Shown here piece after piece: positions 1 to 5,177 of a stretch of 5,592 nt of DNA; position 1 is the stretch's first letter; each line of letters opens with the position of its first letter. The position numbers and the translations under genes are program-made. The stretch comes from a bacterium. Its GTDB lineage: Bacteria > Bacillota > Clostridia > Oscillospirales > Acutalibacteraceae. Under the pieces are notes generated by a model. The model did no database searches, was not told where the DNA came from, and saw only the letters and a program-made list of their open reading frames with translations. The stretch is taken from assembly GCA_020625635.1 (NCBI GenBank), contig JAHLBL010000121.1:1-5592 (forward strand), given 5' to 3'.

Positions 1-1205
1 AGGTTGGAGATATCGTAGGACTCGATATAGGCGGGGATTTTTTCAAGCCCTAAAAGCTGTCTCAGCTCCTCGAGCACAGAATACTCGCGCGAGGTCCTGC
101 CCTTTAGCTGAGCGAGCGCCTCGGCGGCGTTCTTGCGGCACATAGCCACGAGCTGAGCCTGTTCGCCGCGCTGCGGCGCGGTAATATACACGCGCCTGCC
201 GAGCTTTTCGCCGAGCCATTTTTCGAGCGCCTCGCTGTCCTCGGGAAGTCTGTCGAGGGTGAGGCTGCGCGGGATGCCGCGGTTCATCGAGTAGTAGCTC
301 AGGATAAACTGAGAGAGGTCGTCGTCCTGAATCGGGTCGTCCATAAGGAAGCTCTCGTGGTCGGTAAGCCGTCCGCCCTCGAAGCGGAACACCTGGAAAC
401 AGCCGCGGTCGCCGTCGGAAAAGCCCGCGATAACGTCCTGGTCGGGCACGCTTACGGAAACGACCTTCTGCTTGTCCGCCATACGCTTCACGGCGTTGAT
501 TTTATCGCGGAGCTCAGCCGCCTTCTCAAACTCCAGCGCCTCGGACGCGGACTCCATCTCGGCGGTCAGCGCCTTTATCGACTCGCTGCTTCCGCCGCGC
601 AGAAACTCGAGCGCGCGCTCCACGTTCCTGTCGTAGTCCTCAAAACGCACCCTGCCCGTGCAGGGAGCGAGGCACTGCTTTATATGATAGTTGAGACACG
701 GTCTGTCCTTGCCGAAATCCTCGGGGAAGCGTCGGCGGCAGTCGGGCAGCATAAAGATTTTGTTCGCCTCATCGACGGACTGCTTGACGTAGTAGCTGTT
801 CTTGTACGGTCCGATATAGACCGCGCCGTCGTCCTTCTTCTGAAGCTCGTACGTTATCCGCCGCCACTTATCGGGCGAAACGCGGATATAGCTGAAGCCC
901 TTGTCGTCCTTGAGCAGGATGTTGTACTTCGGGGTGTGCTGCTTTATCAGGCTGCACTCGAGCACGAGCGCCTCGAACTCGCTGTCGCAGATGATATACT
1001 CGAAATAATCGACGTTCTCCACCATACGGCGTACCTTTTCGGGGTGGTTCGCGCCTGAGCCGAAGTACTGGGAGACGCGGTTTTTAAGCGCCTTCGCCTT
1101 ACCGATATATATTATTTTTTTGCTTTTGTCGTGCATAATATACACGCCGGGGGACAACGGAAGCGCCATTGCCCTTCGGCGCAGCTGCTTGATTTTTTCG
1201 TTCAT
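1..1205 (-). CDS. uvrC: UvrC, excinuclease ABC subunit C (N-terminal 401 residues, partial at left edge)
   Basis: UvrC makes the 3' and 5' incisions flanking a DNA lesion in UvrABC nucleotide excision repair in the cytoplasm. The frame is open from the ATG at 1205 to the window edge. An N-terminal GIY-YIG nuclease domain has G20-V21-Y22, Y33-I34-G35, R43 and an EALVLE segment (78-83) carrying conserved Glu. Four cysteines at 156, 170, 178 and 182 match the spacing of the UvrC Fe-S cluster ligands, in the context RPCLNY...QCLAPC. A UVR helical hairpin for UvrB contact (about 209-245) contains LEFEKAAELRDKI. The last visible residues, ESYDISN (395-401), begin the RNase H-like endonuclease half; the remainder of that domain and the HhH region (about 200 residues) lie off the window. 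The start MNEKIKQLRRR matches the usual distance to the GIY motif (about 20 residues). There is no Shine-Dalgarno upstream, and a terminator U-tract ends six bases before the ATG. Met13 is an alternative start, but its upstream AAGGG lies too close. Confidence 0.96.
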   Translation of the reverse strand, partial: MNEKIKQLRRRAMALPLSPGVYIMHDKSKKIIYIGKAKALKNRVSQYFGSGANHPEKVRRMVENVDYFEYIICDSEFEALVLECSLIKQHTPKYNILLKDDKGFSYIRVSPDKWRRITYELQKKDDGAVYIGPYKNSYYVKQSVDEANKIFMLPDCRRRFPEDFGKDRPCLNYHIKQCLAPCTGRVRFEDYDRNVERALEFLRGGSSESIKALTAEMESASEALEFEKAAELRDKINAVKRMADKQKVVSVSVPDQDVIAGFSDGDRGCFQVFRFEGGRLTDHESFLMDDPIQDDDLSQFILSYYSMNRGIPRSLTLDRLPEDSEALEKWLGEKLGRRVYITAPQRGEQAQLVAMCRKNAAEALAQLKGRTSREYSVLEELRQLLGLEKIPAYIESYDISN

Positions 1206-1211
1206 ACAAAG

Positions 1212-1238
1212 AAAAAAGGGCGGATAATACATCCGCCC
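1212..1238 (-). terminator. Intrinsic terminator after ptsH
   Basis: Read on the minus strand, the perfect 8-bp stem GGGCGGAT / ATCCGCCC (1231-1238 with 1218-1225) closes a 5-base loop (GTATT). Six T (1217-1212) follow at once. It starts 15 bases past the ptsH stop codon and has the classic rho-independent form. Its U-tract ends six bases before the uvrC ATG, so it should separate the two genes or strongly attenuate read-through into uvrC. Confidence 0.88.
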
Positions 1239-1252
1239 GTATATCCTGTTTA
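1224..1252 (-). promoter_or_regulatory. Candidate sigma-A promoter for uvrC, overlapping the ptsH terminator
   Basis: On the minus strand TAAACA (1252-1247; 4 of 6 to TTGACA) is followed after exactly 17 bases by TATTAT (1229-1224; 5 of 6 to TATAAT). The -10 hexamer lies across the loop and top of the ptsH terminator stem. Initiation about seven bases on (near 1217) would give a leader of only some 12 U-rich bases before the uvrC ATG. The -35 match is modest, and hexamers like this occur by chance, so this is inference. It would explain how uvrC is expressed despite the terminator. Confidence 0.4.
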
Positions 1253-1253
1253 A

Positions 1254-1517
1254 TTAGTCGGCAAAGCCTGAATCTACAAGGGCTACAAGATCGTCAACGG
1301 CTTCCTGCTCGTCAGCGCCGTCAGCGATGATCTTGATTGTTGTGCCGCCTATGATACCGAGTGAAAGAACTCCGAGAAGGCTCTTAGCGTTGACTCTTCT
1401 CTCTTCCTTTTCAACCCAGATAGTTGACTTATACTCGTTAGCCTTCTGAATAAAGAAGGTAGCGGGGCGAGCGTGAAGTCCCGCCTTATTCTTCACCAAA
1501 ACTTCCTTTACGTACAT
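1254..1517 (-). CDS. ptsH: HPr, phosphocarrier protein of the sugar phosphotransferase system
   Basis: The 87-residue protein has the full length and layout of HPr. It accepts phosphate from PEP on His15 through enzyme I and passes it to sugar-specific EIIA proteins in the cytoplasm. His15 sits in GLHARPA (13-19). Ser46 sits in NAKSLLGVLSLGI (43-55), the site phosphorylated by HPr kinase/phosphorylase in Bacillota for carbon catabolite control through CcpA. Having both residues argues for a true HPr and against Crh, which lacks His15. The ATG at 1517 has GAGAGG eight bases upstream. The gene stands alone between a strong promoter and an intrinsic terminator, so it is probably monocistronic and highly expressed; no gene for enzyme I (ptsI) is adjacent. 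Its G+C is about 48% by hand count, lower than its neighbours (63% in a 60-base sample of nif3). A proximity of HPr to uvrC recalls the clostridial cluster uvrC-hprK-murB-rapZ-yvcK-whiA, but this is family knowledge, not seen here. Confidence 0.95.
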   Translation of the reverse strand: MYVKEVLVKNKAGLHARPATFFIQKANEYKSTIWVEKEERRVNAKSLLGVLSLGIIGGTTIKIIADGADEQEAVDDLVALVDSGFAD

Positions 1518-1525
1518 AGTTAAAA

Positions 1526-1531
1526 CCTCTC
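1526..1531 (-). promoter_or_regulatory. Ribosome binding site of ptsH
   Basis: GAGAGG on the minus strand lies eight bases before the ptsH ATG. Its first base is shared with the right end of the near-palindrome at 1531-1546. Confidence 0.75.
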
Positions 1532-1546
1532 AAAATTCAAATTTTG
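1531..1546. repeat. 16-bp near-palindrome in the ptsH leader
   Basis: CAAAATT and AATTTTG form 7-base inverted arms around a 2-base centre. In the ptsH mRNA this could be a weak six-pair AU hairpin with a 4-base loop directly against the ribosome binding site, or in DNA a site for a dimeric regulator downstream of the start point. The dyad is directly visible; any function is inference. Confidence 0.5.
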
Positions 1547-1587
1547 TGGAACCCTCTTCGGGATTATCATACAAAAACGATAATAAT

Positions 1588-1615
1588 ATTATATCACTTT
1601 TTGGCTCAACGTCAA
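1588..1615 (-). promoter_or_regulatory. Sigma-A promoter of ptsH
   Basis: On the minus strand TTGACG (1615-1610, 5 of 6 to consensus) and TATAAT (1593-1588, perfect) are separated by 16 bases. Initiation is expected near 1581, giving a leader of about 64 bases before the ptsH ATG. The DNA upstream of the -35 box is strongly A/T-rich, in the manner of an UP element. The leader contains a small CCC/GGG hairpin sequence (about 1550-1560) and the near-palindrome by the ribosome binding site. No convincing cre site for CcpA was seen. Confidence 0.82.
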
Positions 1616-1620
1616 CACCT

Positions 1621-1674
1621 AAACACAATTTTGGATTTAATAATAATTATAGCCGAATTATAGATTTTGTGTTT
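1621..1674. repeat. Inverted repeat with tandem TATAATT upstream of the ptsH promoter
   Basis: AAACACAA (1621-1628) is exactly inverted as TTGTGTTT (1667-1674). Between them the heptamer AATTATA occurs twice (1645-1651 and 1656-1662) at an 11-base period, about one helical turn; on the minus strand this reads TATAATT twice. The near arm ends five bases from the ptsH -35 box. It could be an operator or an accessory promoter region, but no -35 hexamer is properly spaced for either TATAAT copy. Chance is possible in such A/T-rich DNA. Confidence 0.4.
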
Positions 1675-1756
1675 GTGCAACTTATACTAAACCTTTTCAC
1701 GAAAGTGGAATAGATTTGCGGACACACGACGGAAAACACCACAGTCGCGCTATTCG

Positions 1757-1797
1757 GGCGTAAAAGCCACAACAGCCGAAGCCGTCCCCTTTACGCC
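1757..1797 (-). terminator. Nested hairpin at the end of the patatin operon (possible terminator)
   Basis: GGCGTAAA (1797-1790 on the minus strand, spanning the patatin stop codon) can pair with TTTACGCC (1764-1757). Inside lies a second hairpin, ACGGC-UUCG-GCUGU (1785-1772), with a C(UUCG)G tetraloop, one of the most stable RNA loops. Four U (1765-1762) follow the inner hairpin after six bases but are partly used by the outer stem. There is no proper U-tract, so it may be a weak terminator, a 3'-end stabiliser or part of a Rho-dependent end. No better terminator was seen between here and ptsH. Confidence 0.35.
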
Positions 1798-2681
1798 ATT
1801 CCGAGGGCGGCGAGGAGCTCGTCCTTTACGTTCATTACCGCGTCGTAGCCCTCCTGAATCGTCTCGTCGAGATTGTCGATTTCAAACAGCTCGGTGTTTT
1901 TGTTGTGGATTTTGACGGCATAGTCCGCGAGCTCCATAGAGCGGCGTGTGCCGTTGATCGAGTAAACGTCGAGCGCTCTCCAGATGACCTTAATCAGTCC
2001 GTTGAGTCCCGGCTTGGGGTCATAGTTGAGCAGGTCGAAGCCGAGGGCAATCACCTTGCCGACACCCATATCCTTGAGCACCTTTACGGGAAGGTTGTCC
2101 TTTGAGCCGCCGTCGATAAAGTTGTAGTTCTTATATGTGCAGGTTGTATAAACAGCGGGGAACGACATACTCGCGCGGACGGCAAGCTCCAGCGGAGCGC
2201 CCGTTATGTAGTGGATATGGTCGTTCTCGAGCTTTTCGTCGAGGGTGGTGAAGATACACTCGTCGGTGGTGAGGGTGTCGACGGTGCAGACCGAAAGGTT
2301 GATAGGCAAATCGGCGAAGCCGTGTATGTTTTTCTCAAACATAACCTCGCGGATAACGTCGGAGATTATCTCGCCCGACTTTATTCCGTCGCGGTTTATG
2401 CGCTTGTTGAGTATGAACTGAGCCAGCGCCTTGAAAATAACGCCGTTGTCGATATCGGCGAGGGTGTGCCAGTGCTTGTGGACGATGGCAGTCATCTCCT
2501 CGGGAGTACAGCCCATAGCCGTGATCGCCGCCATAGCCGAGCCCGAGCTTGTGCCCGAGACGTACTGCGGATAAATACCAAGCTCATAGAGCGCCTTCAT
2601 CGCGCCGACGTGGGCTATGCCCTGAAGTCCTCCGCCCGAGAATGCCACTCCTATCGCGTTTTTTCTGCTGTTTTTACTCAT
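1791..2681 (-). CDS. Patatin-like phospholipase (lipid acyl hydrolase)
   Basis: This is a single-domain patatin-family hydrolase of 296 residues, expected to cleave acyl esters of phospholipids or other lipids with a Ser-Asp dyad. Numbering from the ATG at 2681, the oxyanion-hole motif is SGGGLQG (15-21), the nucleophile elbow is GTSSG (43-47) with Ser45, and the catalytic Asp190 is in DGG (190-192), followed by KDNLPV. All key elements are intact. No signal peptide or membrane segment is visible, so it is probably cytoplasmic or peripheral, of the RssA/YchK type. The frame extends three codons further to a GTG at 2690, but that codon lies inside the ribosome binding site AGGTGGGG (2692-2685), so the ATG at 2681 is preferred. 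It starts 14 bases after the glycosyltransferase stop codon and is the last gene of the operon. Substrate is unknown; the neighbouring glycosyltransferase weakly suggests a role with envelope lipids. Confidence 0.92.
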   Translation of the reverse strand: MSKNSRKNAIGVAFSGGGLQGIAHVGAMKALYELGIYPQYVSGTSSGSAMAAITAMGCTPEEMTAIVHKHWHTLADIDNGVIFKALAQFILNKRINRDGIKSGEIISDVIREVMFEKNIHGFADLPINLSVCTVDTLTTDECIFTTLDEKLENDHIHYITGAPLELAVRASMSFPAVYTTCTYKNYNFIDGGSKDNLPVKVLKDMGVGKVIALGFDLLNYDPKPGLNGLIKVIWRALDVYSINGTRRSMELADYAVKIHNKNTELFEIDNLDETIQEGYDAVMNVKDELLAALGMA

Positions 2682-2684
2682 TTG

Positions 2685-2692
2685 CCCCACCT
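2685..2692 (-). promoter_or_regulatory. Ribosome binding site deciding the patatin start
   Basis: AGGTGGGG on the minus strand lies in the 14-base gap after the glycosyltransferase gene. The AGGTGG core is five bases from the ATG at 2681. It contains the in-frame GTG (2690-2688), which therefore cannot be served by it. Confidence 0.7.
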
Positions 2693-2695
2693 TTT

Positions 2696-4411
2696 TTACG
2701 CTGTAAATCTATATACGTTGCAGTACGACTCCGTCTCGACAAAGTAGTCGTACCAGTTGAAGAACTCATCGAAGCTGTAGTCAGCCTGAATAAGCTCGTA
2801 ATTCTTAAACTTTGTGTTTTTCTTAAAGAACTCCAGCACGCCCTGAGTGTCGGCGAGGCGGGAGATATAGACCGTAACGCTGTCGAGCGAATCGAGGCGC
2901 TTGTCGGTTTTCAGCGCGTCCATACTGTCCTTGAGCTCCTTCTCGGAGCCGTTGTTCATATACGCGGACGCGAATTTTGAGATCTTGCCGTTCGTGACGA
3001 CTCCGCGCTTTGTCGCGAATTCGTCGAGCTCCGCGCCGAGGTTCGGATCCATCTTTGAGGTCTGGACGATCATAGCGCTGTCGTAGTTTCTGAGCTTGTC
3101 GATACACTTGTTCCACTCGAGCATCGAGGTGCCGACGAACACGCAGTTCTTGTCCTTTATTTCGTAGAGGTTCGTCTTACCGTAAAGGTAGTACGGGCGG
3201 ACGACACACAGCGCGAGCACGCTCGCGAGCAGAAGAACCGCGGGCGCGGCGAACGCCGCCTTTTCGTTCTTTATCAGCGTACACGCCTTAATAAGCGCGA
3301 ACGCGAATATCATCGCGATGAACGGCAGTGAAGCCATTACGTAGCGGTCGCTGTTGAACGGCGACACGAGCGAAATGAACGCGAAGTACACGGGCGCGGG
3401 AATGAGGATGAACATCGCCTTGCGGGGAAGCTTCGTCTTTTTGACGAAACGCAGGTAGATCCACAGCGCCGCCGCTCCAACGGTACAGAGGGCGAGCAGC
3501 CACGTCTGACCGAGGAAGAGATCCTTTGCGAGAATGTTGACGTAGGTCATCAGCTTGTAACCGACGTAGGTGACGATCGTGATGGTGTCGATGTCGATAC
3601 TCAGCGAGCCGAAGCCGCGGTTTCCGCCGAGGACGTTGGAGATTATGTAGGGGTAAACCGCCAGCGCGAGACCTCCGCCGACAACCGCCGAGACAACGAC
3701 GAAAATGAGATCCTTTATATTCTTTTCCTTGATTTTGAACACGAGGAAAACGATTCCGACAAGTCCCGCGAAGAGGATGAAGTAGTACTGCGTGAGCACG
3801 CCGAGAGTGACGTTGATGACGATAACGACGCAGTCCTTTACGCCTACCGTGCCCTTCTTGTCGTAAAGGCGGAGCATATTGTAGACGAACCACGTTACAA
3901 AGAACGTGAGCGTGGCGTACATACGCAGGTAGATCGTGGTGGTGAAGCAGGCTATGCTCAGCGCGTAGGCTGCCGCCGCCGTGAGCGCGTAAAGGTTATT
4001 TGATGTTATTCGGCGTGCGATTTTATAGAGGAAGATCAGCACGCCGATCATAGCGAGCACGTTTATCGAGTAAGCGAGATACGGGCTGAAGGTGTTCGGG
4101 AAGAAGGAGCAGACCGTGTGCACGAGCGCGTAATAGAACGGCGGGTGCGAGGCGTCGATGATCTGGTTGTTGTAGACCTGCGCGTAGTCGAAACGGTCGT
4201 CGGGACGGACGGTGAGGTACTCGTTGAAATCTTCGGGGGTATTCCAGCCGCCGTCGACGTTGAGCTGCTTTGACGAGTTGGCGAGGTTGTATGTGAGCAG
4301 CTCGTCCTCGTGATAGCCCTGCTTTACGGTGACAAAAACCGTGCTGACTATAAGGCTGACAATTATTATCGCGGCGAGTATCATTCCCGCCTTTTTGTCG
4401 GAAAGCTTCAT
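2696..4411 (-). CDS. Multi-pass membrane glycosyltransferase, GT-C fold (GT39/PMT_2-like)
   Basis: The 571-residue protein begins with a membrane segment (about 9-29) and then an outside loop with HEDE (34-37), the position where GT-C enzymes keep an acidic catalytic residue. The loop continues to SHPPFYYALVH (88-98), the HPP-type signature of the PMT_2/ArnT-like family. Further hydrophobic segments lie at about 110-131, 138-161, 190-225, 235-258, 300-320, 333-352, 358-378 and 386-404, with family-like RMY (163-165) and SDRY (354-357). Residues about 410-571 form a soluble, probably extracytoplasmic tail that I do not recognise. Such enzymes use a polyprenyl-phosphate sugar as donor and modify lipid, glycan or protein on the outer face of the membrane; donor and acceptor cannot be told here. 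The ATG at 4411 has a strong GAGGAGG site, which overlaps the nif3 stop codon, indicating co-transcription. No flippase or donor-synthesis gene is visible beside it. Confidence 0.82.
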   Translation of the reverse strand: MKLSDKKAGMILAAIIIVSLIVSTVFVTVKQGYHEDELLTYNLANSSKQLNVDGGWNTPEDFNEYLTVRPDDRFDYAQVYNNQIIDASHPPFYYALVHTVCSFFPNTFSPYLAYSINVLAMIGVLIFLYKIARRITSNNLYALTAAAAYALSIACFTTTIYLRMYATLTFFVTWFVYNMLRLYDKKGTVGVKDCVVIVINVTLGVLTQYYFILFAGLVGIVFLVFKIKEKNIKDLIFVVVSAVVGGGLALAVYPYIISNVLGGNRGFGSLSIDIDTITIVTYVGYKLMTYVNILAKDLFLGQTWLLALCTVGAAALWIYLRFVKKTKLPRKAMFILIPAPVYFAFISLVSPFNSDRYVMASLPFIAMIFAFALIKACTLIKNEKAAFAAPAVLLLASVLALCVVRPYYLYGKTNLYEIKDKNCVFVGTSMLEWNKCIDKLRNYDSAMIVQTSKMDPNLGAELDEFATKRGVVTNGKISKFASAYMNNGSEKELKDSMDALKTDKRLDSLDSVTVYISRLADTQGVLEFFKKNTKFKNYELIQADYSFDEFFNWYDYFVETESYCNVYRFTA

Positions 4412-4416
4412 AACTT

Positions 4417-4423
4417 CCTCCTC
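4417..4423 (-). promoter_or_regulatory. Strong ribosome binding site of the glycosyltransferase gene
   Basis: GAGGAGG on the minus strand ends five bases before the ATG at 4411 and overlaps the TGA stop of nif3 (4424-4422). It is the best Shine-Dalgarno in the window. Confidence 0.8.
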
Positions 4424-5177
4424 AGCAGTATTCCACTGTGTCTGTGCATTTTTGACTTCTGATAAATTTAACGTCCGTAAACCGTGCGGAGAGCTTTTCG
4501 CACAGCGGCGCGATCACGACGTCCTCGGTCTTAAAATGTCCCGCGTCGATAACGGCGACGCCGAGACGCACCGCGTCGAGGATCTCGTGGTGCTTGATTT
4601 CACCCGTGAGCAGAGCGTCGGCTCCGAGCTCAGCCGCGAGCGGAGCGTAGTCCCCTCCGCTTCCCGAGCAGACAGCGACCTTCTTCACCCTTTTGTCGCC
4701 GAGCGTGAAGCGCACGCCGCCGCAGCCGAGCGCGGTCTTTACGCGCGCGGCAAATTCGCGGCTCGTCACCTCCGCCTCGAGCTCGCCTACAAGCAGGCAC
4801 TCGCCCTCGGCGAAGGCGTAATCACGCACGCCTACAGCGTCCGCGAGACAGGTGTTTACACCGAAAACGGGACTGAGGTCGAGGTTCGTATGCAGGCAGA
4901 GCGCGGAGATCCCGCTTTTCGCGAGCATATAGGGGATGTCGCCGCACGACAGGCTTTTCAGAGGACTGAAAATAACGGGGTGGTGGCTGATAATGAGCTG
5001 TGCTCCGACCTTTTCAGCCTCCGCGACTACAGCGTCGGTAATATCGAGCGCGACAAGCACGGTATCGACCGCGCAGCCGCCGCTGCCTACGAGCAGCCCG
5101 ACGTTGTCAAAATCCATCGCCGTACCGAGCGGAGCGAAGGTCTCGGTGAAATCTAAAATATCTTTTATGTATGTCAT
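4422..5177 (-). CDS. Nif3-like dinuclear metal centre protein (YbgI/YqfO family)
   Basis: This 251-residue protein belongs to the Nif3/DUF34 family, hexameric proteins with a two-metal site, often labelled 'GTP cyclohydrolase 1 type 2' though the true cellular role is uncertain. Visible motifs are FDNVGLLVG (23-31; Phe where the family usually has Trp in WDN), IISHHPVIF (62-70) with His65 and His66, HTNLD (96-100) with Asp100, LLTGEIKHH, and DAGHFKTE (211-218) with His214 and Glu218. These supply the expected metal ligands. The length matches the short E. coli YbgI form, so the PII-like insert of B. subtilis YqfO (about 370 residues) is absent. The start ATG overlaps the trmK stop as ATGA, and the pair trmK-nif3 is conserved in Bacillota (yqfN-yqfO), suggesting translational coupling. 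The upstream Shine-Dalgarno is weak (GAAAG), consistent with coupling. Confidence 0.93.
   Translation of the reverse strand: MTYIKDILDFTETFAPLGTAMDFDNVGLLVGSGGCAVDTVLVALDITDAVVAEAEKVGAQLIISHHPVIFSPLKSLSCGDIPYMLAKSGISALCLHTNLDLSPVFGVNTCLADAVGVRDYAFAEGECLLVGELEAEVTSREFAARVKTALGCGGVRFTLGDKRVKKVAVCSGSGGDYAPLAAELGADALLTGEIKHHEILDAVRLGVAVIDAGHFKTEDVVIAPLCEKLSARFTDVKFIRSQKCTDTVEYC

Noticed and set aside
357..1058. Long plus-strand open frame of 233 codons
   Set aside because: It lies entirely opposite uvrC, whose minus-strand frame has all UvrC motifs. The protein is a low-complexity mix of Leu, Val, Ala and Arg typical of an antisense shadow in G+C-rich DNA.
1644..1663. Second promoter using one of the tandem TATAAT copies
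   Set aside because: The sequences 17 bases upstream are ATAAGT and AAACAC, neither close to TTGACA; TTGCAC lies only 12 bases from the first copy.
1695..1710. Small plus-strand hairpin TTTCAC-GAAA-GTGGAA with a GNRA-type loop
   Set aside because: It folds well only on the plus strand (a U-G pair becomes A-C on the minus strand), no plus-strand gene or promoter is present, and six pairs are expected by chance.
1618..1756. Possible small RNA or short gene in the intergenic region
   Set aside because: No open frame with a ribosome binding site, no tRNA-like cloverleaf, and no promoter-terminator pair could be assembled.
2688..2690. GTG at 2690 as the patatin start codon
   Set aside because: It is embedded in the Shine-Dalgarno sequence that serves the ATG at 2681, and only a run of A lies upstream of it.
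2211..2980. Overlapping plus-strand frames across the patatin and glycosyltransferase junction
   Set aside because: They run antisense to two genes with intact family motifs and show no protein-like features of their own.
4329..5156. Plus-strand open frame of 275 codons opposite nif3
   Set aside because: It is antisense to the well-supported Nif3-like gene, is rich in Arg, Ala and Glu, has no recognisable motif and no ribosome binding site of note.
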